This document shows positions 4,657 through 8,670 of a stretch of 8,670 nt of DNA, one piece after another. Below the pieces are notes generated by a model. That model saw only the letters and a list, made by a program, of their open reading frames with translations. It was not told the DNA's origin and did not search any database. The translations under genes and the position numbers were made by a program. Positions within the stretch are counted from its first letter, which is position 1, and the number at the start of each line of letters is the position of its first letter. This DNA is from Treponema sp. (GTDB lineage: Bacteria > Spirochaetota > Spirochaetia > Treponematales > Breznakiellaceae): contig JAIROH010000164.1 of NCBI GenBank assembly GCA_031257595.1, forward strand, positions 1 to 8,670, in the 5' to 3' direction.

Positions 4657-5903
4657 AACTTGCCATACTCGGCGGAAGTTTTAATCCCATTCATATAGGC
4701 CACCTGTACCTTGCCGATACGGTTTTATCCGAATGCGGCTACGACAGGGTTCTGTTGATTCCGGCGTTGATTTCGCCGTTCAAACAGGACGTTCCGGCCG
4801 CTCCGGCGGAAGACAGGCTTGACATGATCCTCGCCTCGGTAACCGCCGATCCCCGGATCGCCGTTGACGACATGGAACTCAGGCGGGAAGGGGTTTCCTT
4901 CACCGTTGATACCGTTGCCGAAGTCATTGAACGGTACCGGCCCGACGGAAAGCCGGGTCTTGTCATAGGCGACGACCTTGCCGCGGACTTTCACAAATGG
5001 AAAAGGGCGGAAGAAGTCGCCGAAAAAACCGATATAATCGTCGCCCGAAGAATCGCCGGCGCTTCGGCGGGCGGTTTCCGCTATCCCTGTGTAGTCCTGC
5101 GCAACGATAGTATGGCGGTTTCTTCGGCGATGATTCGGGACAGGATCGCCCTGGAAGGCGCGCCGGGCGGAAGCCCCGCCTGGCGGAGCCTTGTACCCCA
5201 CGGGGCGCGGCGTATTATTGAAGAAAGGGGCCTTTACGGGTTGTTCCGCGCCGCCGGAATGTCCTCCCCGTCCGATTCGGGGAACGGCCCGGAACGCCCG
5301 GTGGCCCGAAAACGCGGCCTGGCCTTTTTTTCCGCGGCGGTAGAAGAGGCCGCCGCCTCCGAACTCAAACGTTCCCGTTTCCTGCATTCCAGGAATACGG
5401 CCCTTATGGCCTATGACCTGGCCCGGCGCTACGCCCTCGATCCCGAAGCGGCTTACCTTGCCGGTATCGGCCATGATCTGGGGAAAGCCCTTGACGTGGG
5501 TGAACTTTCCGCCATTGCGGAACGGGACGGCAGGGGCCTTTCGCGCTTCGAGCGGAAAAATCCCGCCCTGCTTCACGGAAGGGCCGCCGCGGTATTGCTA
5601 CGGGAACGCTTTGGCATACATAATAAAGATGTACTGGAAGCCGTTGCCGTTCATACAACCGGCGCACGGGGGATGGGGCCTCTGGCGATGGCGGTGTTTA
5701 TCGCCGACAAAATTGAATATTCCCGGGGCGGCGCGGCAGGCCGGTTTCGGGAACGGCTTACCGGAAAGGAAAGCCTTGAGGGACTTTTTTACGCCGTATT
5801 GGAGGATAATATACGTTATCTGAAATCCGAAAAACTGGATGTGGCCGAAGAAACCCTGGCGCTGGAATCCGTGGCAAGGAGGGCCTGTGAAACGGAGCGC
5901 TAA
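4653..5903 (+). CDS. nadD: NadD-YqeK fusion: nicotinate-nucleotide adenylyltransferase plus HD-domain hydrolase
   Basis: Two enzymes in one 416-residue chain. Residues 1 to about 200 are NadD, which joins ATP and nicotinate mononucleotide to form deamido-NAD. They show GGSFNPIHIGH (7-17, His14/His17), LVIGDD (103-108), FHKWK (113-117) and VSSAMIR (156-162). A hydrophilic linker of about 25 residues leads to an HD-superfamily domain of the YqeK type, with metal-site candidates His245, His274-Asp275, His308, His334 and Asp352. YqeK proteins have been reported to cleave diadenosine tetraphosphate symmetrically. In many bacteria nadD and yqeK are adjacent separate genes. The GTG start overlaps the obg stop by 4 nt (GTGA), with GGGGAAG upstream, so translation is probably coupled. 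The downstream gene starts inside its last 17 nt. Confidence 0.93.
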   Translation: MKLAILGGSFNPIHIGHLYLADTVLSECGYDRVLLIPALISPFKQDVPAAPAEDRLDMILASVTADPRIAVDDMELRREGVSFTVDTVAEVIERYRPDGKPGLVIGDDLAADFHKWKRAEEVAEKTDIIVARRIAGASAGGFRYPCVVLRNDSMAVSSAMIRDRIALEGAPGGSPAWRSLVPHGARRIIEERGLYGLFRAAGMSSPSDSGNGPERPVARKRGLAFFSAAVEEAAASELKRSRFLHSRNTALMAYDLARRYALDPEAAYLAGIGHDLGKALDVGELSAIAERDGRGLSRFERKNPALLHGRAAAVLLRERFGIHNKDVLEAVAVHTTGARGMGPLAMAVFIADKIEYSRGGAAGRFRERLTGKESLEGLFYAVLEDNIRYLKSEKLDVAEETLALESVARRACETER

Positions 5904-7098
5904 TATATCGGATCCAAGCGTTTTTCTTCTTTTGGCGATACTCGGCATCCTTGCCGCCGGTGGTTTTATCCTGTTCCATGTTCTTCGTACCGACCCGATT
6001 GACGAAGCTTTGGTCGAAAAACAGGTTATCAATATTCTTTTTGTCTTTGAGGGAGATGAAAAACCTCTTGGTTCCTATGTGCTGATGTATTCACCGGGCA
6101 ATAACCGCGCCGCGGCCATTTCCATACCCGGCGATGTCGGAAAGATCATCAGAAGCATAAACAAGGTGGACCGCATCGATTCGGCGTATAATCCCAAAAA
6201 TACCGGCAACTTTATTTCCGAAGTGGAAAACCTTCTTGAGATCGAAATAGGTTATTCGGTGGTATTTGAATGGGAAAAACTGGGGAAGATCGTAGACCTT
6301 ATGGAAGGGGTGGAGTTGTTTATTCCCCAGGCGGTGGAGGTTTACGAAGAGGTTCCCGTACTGTTCCCTTCGGGGAATACCCTGCTTGACGGCGACAAGG
6401 CCAGGCAGTACATACGGTTCGAACTTGCCGGGGAAGAACCGGAACAGGCGTACCTTAGACGGGAACGGTTTTTCCTTGGTTTTCTTAAAAGCCTGGGGGA
6501 AAAACACGGCAGGCTCGACAATCCACAGATGGCCGCCGCGTTCTATCCGCTTCTCAAGACAGACATGAACAGGCGTACCCGGGAACGGCTTTTCGATGCC
6601 CTTTCGGCGCTGGATATCAGCCGCATCAGTATTCAGCCGGTGGCGGGAAACTACCGGGAAGTGTCCGGGCAGGATCTGCTGATTCCCTATTACGATGGTA
6701 CGGTTATCAAAGACATCGTCCGCCAGGCCCAGCGGAGCCTTTCCCAGGAAAGTCCCGCCCTGGTAGAGCGGGTCTTTACCGTCGAGGTGCTCAACGGAAC
6801 TTCCACCAACGGCCTCGCGTCCAGAACGGCCGAACTGATACGGGGGTTCCGCTACGATGTGGTTTCTACGGGGAACGCCGATCGTAATAATTACGAAAAA
6901 ACGGAAATTATTGACCGGACGGGGATCGAGGACGTACTGTCGGTTTTCGCCGATACGATAAAATGTCAAAATATCCGCTATGAATCGAAAATTTCCGAAA
7001 TGGACGAAGGTCCCATCGCGCGGAACCTGGATTACAAGGCGGATTTTACCCTGATAATCGGGAAGGATTTTAATGGCCGGGTTGTTACGGGAAACTGA
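5887..7098 (+). CDS. LCP/LytR-CpsA-Psr family membrane protein with LytR_C domain, atypical active site
   Basis: A 403-residue envelope protein. Residues 11-32 form one membrane segment near the N-terminus; the rest should lie outside the cytoplasmic membrane. Residues about 47-205 follow the LCP pattern: INILFVF, AAAISIPGD (76-83), INKVDRIDSAY, VENLLEIEIGYSVVF, LLDGDKARQYIRF and LRRERF (190-195). Residues about 296-394 (VFTVEVLNGTSTNGLASRTA) are a LytR_C domain. Typical LCP enzymes, which transfer glycopolymers from lipid carriers to the wall, have SIPRD; here the arginine is glycine, and the usual acidic SDT motif is also missing (LGSYVLMY). Catalysis of the classical type is therefore doubtful. 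The GTG at 5887 has AAGGAGG 4-5 nt upstream and leads directly into the membrane segment; it overlaps the previous gene by 17 nt. An earlier ATG at 5839 lacks support. Confidence 0.88.
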   Translation: MKRSANISDPSVFLLLAILGILAAGGFILFHVLRTDPIDEALVEKQVINILFVFEGDEKPLGSYVLMYSPGNNRAAAISIPGDVGKIIRSINKVDRIDSAYNPKNTGNFISEVENLLEIEIGYSVVFEWEKLGKIVDLMEGVELFIPQAVEVYEEVPVLFPSGNTLLDGDKARQYIRFELAGEEPEQAYLRRERFFLGFLKSLGEKHGRLDNPQMAAAFYPLLKTDMNRRTRERLFDALSALDISRISIQPVAGNYREVSGQDLLIPYYDGTVIKDIVRQAQRSLSQESPALVERVFTVEVLNGTSTNGLASRTAELIRGFRYDVVSTGNADRNNYEKTEIIDRTGIEDVLSVFADTIKCQNIRYESKISEMDEGPIARNLDYKADFTLIIGKDFNGRVVTGN

Positions 7099-7522
7099 GC
7101 CGCTGCAGGACCGGAATCCCCCGGATACGGATTCCCGCCGCCCGGATGTCCCGGAGACGGTAATGGCCCTCTGCGCCCTTTTGGAAGAACACAGGGCCGG
7201 GGATGTAGTGGCTTTGGATTTGCGGGAACTGCACAGCTGGACGGATTATTTTATTATCGCCACGGTGACAAGCGGCGCCCACAGGGACGGCCTTTTACGG
7301 CACATAAAGGACTTTGCCGGGGAACGGGGGCTTGCCGCGCACAAGGGGCCGGGAAAATCCGGCCGCGCCTCCGGCGACGGCTGGAGCCTCGTCGATTTGG
7401 GAACCACGATAATTCATCTTATGTCGTCTTCGTCAAGGTCTTTTTATGAATTGGAACAGCTGTGGAGTTCCGCCAAAACCGTTTGGCCTTCCGCCAAACA
7501 CGGTCAGGGCCCGCATCGCTGA
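7073..7522 (+). CDS. rsfS: Ribosomal silencing factor RsfS (Iojap/YbeB family)
   Basis: RsfS binds protein L14 of the large subunit and prevents subunit joining, which lowers translation under starvation. The family core is clear: ALCALLEEHRAGDVVALDLR, WTDYFIIATVTSG, GWSLVDLGTTIIHLM and SRSFYELEQLW. With ATG 7073 (AAGGA 5 nt upstream) the product has 149 residues and overlaps the LCP gene by 26 nt. An internal ATG at 7163 has GGAG 6 nt upstream, gives 119 residues and matches the usual family length and start (MALCALLEE), so the first 30 residues may not be translated or may be a lineage extension. It is the last gene of the obg operon: the next gene is convergent and begins 6 nt after the stop. 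No intrinsic terminator is evident between them. Confidence 0.92.
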   Translation: MAGLLRETEPLQDRNPPDTDSRRPDVPETVMALCALLEEHRAGDVVALDLRELHSWTDYFIIATVTSGAHRDGLLRHIKDFAGERGLAAHKGPGKSGRASGDGWSLVDLGTTIIHLMSSSSRSFYELEQLWSSAKTVWPSAKHGQGPHR

Positions 7523-7528
7523 TTAGGC

Positions 7529-7831
7529 TCATTCGTCAAAATCGTCGTAGTCGACATCCTCTTCGTAGTCATAATCTTCTTCTTCTTCGTCAAAATCGTC
7601 TTCGTCGTCATTGTCGTAGTCGTCGTCAAAATCGTCGTTAAAATCGTCATCCATGTCGTCAAAATTATCATCTTCATCCATATCGTCACGCTCGTCGCCT
7701 TCGTCATCGTCGCCAAAGACATAGAAGGGGACGGGAGTTTCCACAGGATCAAAGCCGGCCAGAGGCATTAATAAAAGTTCCTCTGAAGGATCCGCGCCAA
7801 GAGTTTCATTCGGAACCATTTCTTTCTCCAT
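7529..7831 (-). CDS. Small hyperacidic protein with a 60-residue Asp/Glu tail
   Basis: A 100-residue protein in two parts. Residues 1-40 are ordinary (SEELLLMPLAGFDPVETPVP, then FYVFG), and residues 41-100 hold 32 Asp and 11 Glu, with Phe and Tyr as the main spacers. Such tails are seen in DNA mimics, histone-like chaperones and the delta subunit of RNA polymerase, but I do not recognise this N-terminus and assign no function. The true start may be the ATG at 7819: GGAG (7829-7826 on the minus strand) lies 6 nt before it, and the candidate -10 at 7849-7844 leaves hardly any leader for ATG 7831. It converges on rsfS, with 6 nt between the stops. The non-repetitive N-terminus, the binding site and the promoter favour a real gene over a repeat artefact. 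Confidence 0.65.
   Translation of the reverse strand: MEKEMVPNETLGADPSEELLLMPLAGFDPVETPVPFYVFGDDDEGDERDDMDEDDNFDDMDDDFNDDFDDDYDNDDEDDFDEEEEDYDYEEDVDYDDFDE
7534..7700. repeat. Imperfect trinucleotide-rich repeat tract (gtc/atc on +, GAY on -)
   Basis: The tract is built almost wholly of gtc, atc and ttc triplets. The unit gtcaaaatcgtc and close variants recur about five times at irregular spacing. It encodes the acidic tail; insertions or losses of whole triplets would change tail length without breaking the frame. Confidence 0.7.
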
Positions 7832-7843
7832 ATTATTGAAAGT

Positions 7844-7852
7844 AATATAGCA
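7844..7852 (-). promoter_or_regulatory. Candidate extended -10 for the hyperacidic gene
   Basis: On the minus strand the sequence reads TG-C-TATATT, an extended -10 with TATATT at 7849-7844. No good -35 is seen. A 6-bp inverted repeat, cagtct (7851-7856) with agactg (7879-7884), lies just upstream and could be an operator. Confidence 0.4.
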
Positions 7853-7931
7853 GTCTAAACAAGTCCAGGAAATTTTTCAGACTGTTCCCTTGAACGATAA
7901 GTGAGACTTTCCGGTTCTGTCAAGAGAGGCT

Positions 7932-7960
7932 TTCCCAAAACTTCAGATTATGCATATAAT
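7932..7960 (+). promoter_or_regulatory. Candidate promoter of ispE
   Basis: TTCCCA (7932-7937, four of six matches to TTGACA), a 17-nt spacer and a perfect TATAAT (7955-7960). The -10 lies inside the near-palindrome GATTAT-gcat-ATAATC (7946-7961). The leader to the ATG at 7990 would be about 23 nt. Confidence 0.5.
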
Positions 7961-7989
7961 CAAAAAGATCCGGTTGTGGAAACAATTTT

Positions 7990-8670
7990 ATGCATATTGA
8001 AGCTCCCTGTAAGGTGAATCTTCATCTTAGGATTTTAGAAAAGCGTCCTGATGGGTATCACAACCTTGAAAGCGTTTTTGCCCTTCTTGCCTTTGGCGAC
8101 AGCCTTGAGGTTTCCGTTTTACCCGGTAAATCCGGCTCGACCAGCGTTATAATGGAGCCAAAAGGCCGGCCCGCCGCCCTCTGCAACGAAGAAATAGCCT
8201 CGCTTCCCCCGGAAAAGAACCTTGTGTATAAGGCGGCCTCTCTTTTTCGTGAATTAACCGGTTTTGACGATGATTTTTCGGTAAATATAAAGAAACTCGT
8301 CCCTCCCGGATCGGGTTTGGGGGGAGGTTCCTCGGATGCCGCCGCGGCCCTTTTCGCGTTTAACTCCGTTACCGGAAAGCCGCTTTCGCCGGAAAAACTT
8401 CTTGCCGCCGCGGCGCGGATCGGAAGCGACGTGCCGTTTTTTCTTTCGGGAGAAACGGCGGCGTGGGTTTCCGGCAGGGGGGAATTTCTGGAACCGCTTT
8501 TTCCGCTTCTTTCACGGTACGGCGTTTTGCTGGTTTTTCCCGGTTTTCAAAGCGTTACGGCGGAAGCCTACAATTTCCTTGACAAAAGCCGGGAAAGCGG
8601 AGCGGAAAAAAGCCCCGTTCCGGCAAAAACCGAGATTGTCGCGGCCCTGAAAAAAAATCCGGCCTTTTGG
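7990..8670 (+). CDS. ispE: IspE, 4-diphosphocytidyl-2-C-methyl-D-erythritol kinase, 3'-truncated by window edge
   Basis: GHMP-family kinase that phosphorylates CDP-methylerythritol, the fourth step of the MEP isoprenoid pathway, in the cytoplasm. The visible 227 codons are open to the window end; the family is usually about 280-300 residues, so roughly a quarter is missing. It begins MHIEAPCKVNLHLRI with the conserved lysine (Lys8), continues RPDGYHNLESVF, then the ATP-binding glycine loop PPGSGLGGGSSDAA (about residues 105-118) and RIGSDVPFFL with the catalytic aspartate at 147. The start at ATG 7990 is set by this N-terminus; the ribosome binding site is weak (GTGGA at 7975-7979). It is divergent from the hyperacidic gene, with 158-170 nt between starts, and has its own candidate promoter. 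Confidence 0.95.
   Translation, partial: MHIEAPCKVNLHLRILEKRPDGYHNLESVFALLAFGDSLEVSVLPGKSGSTSVIMEPKGRPAALCNEEIASLPPEKNLVYKAASLFRELTGFDDDFSVNIKKLVPPGSGLGGGSSDAAAALFAFNSVTGKPLSPEKLLAAAARIGSDVPFFLSGETAAWVSGRGEFLEPLFPLLSRYGVLLVFPGFQSVTAEAYNFLDKSRESGAEKSPVPAKTEIVAALKKNPAFW

Noticed and set aside
4725..5576. 283-codon minus-strand frame opposite nadD-yqeK
   Set aside because: It is antisense to a well-supported gene in GC-rich DNA, where long spurious frames are common, and its translation shows no family features.
6091..6969. 292-codon minus-strand frame opposite the LCP gene
   Set aside because: Same reason: it mirrors a recognised gene and has no start signal or recognisable domain.

Overview
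The window reads as chromosomal DNA of a bacterium, most likely a spirochaete of the Treponema type. That assignment is an inference from the run obg, nadD-yqeK, LCP protein, rsfS, the later ispE, and the general look of the proteins; no rRNA or other marker is present to prove it. Two base-composition regimes are obvious by eye. Positions 1 to about 1860 are AT-rich, while the housekeeping genes from about 3500 onward are GC-rich.

Region 1 (1-1844) is the 3' end of an AT-rich, probably transferred operon. It holds the C-terminal part of a PglZ-domain protein (alkaline-phosphatase superfamily, the signature enzyme of BREX-like phage defence), followed 3 nt later by an uncharacterised 252-residue protein with a winged-helix-like centre. 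The rest of the operon lies upstream of the window.

Region 2 (about 1845-3240) is a scrapyard of mobile DNA. It contains the 5' part of an IS630-type transposase gene, with a hairpin hiding its ribosome binding site and a frame disruption in an A7 run. This is fused head-to-head to the first 17 or so codons of another gene on the minus strand, which has an excellent ribosome binding site and a hairpin-rich leader. Further on come several unclassified inverted repeats (2894-2930, 2956-3023, 3070-3170).

Region 3 (3241-3498) is a near-consensus promoter with a perfect palindrome between -35 and -10. It is followed by a tandem array of strong hairpins, two of which are diverged copies whose substitutions all preserve base pairing. 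This array would form the 5' leader of the obg operon.

Region 4 (3499-7522) is a tightly packed operon, with coding overlaps at the last three junctions. It encodes Obg (ribosome assembly GTPase, with an unusual Gly/Ala/Thr-rich insert), a NadD-YqeK fusion (NAD synthesis plus an HD-domain probable Ap4A hydrolase), a divergent LCP/LytR-type membrane protein lacking the usual catalytic arginine, and RsfS (ribosome silencing). The theme is ribosome assembly and silencing linked to nucleotide metabolism.

Region 5 (7529-8670) holds a convergent small gene on the minus strand whose last 60 residues are 43 Asp/Glu, and a divergently oriented ispE (isoprenoid MEP pathway) cut by the window end. The intergenic region between them carries candidate promoters for both.
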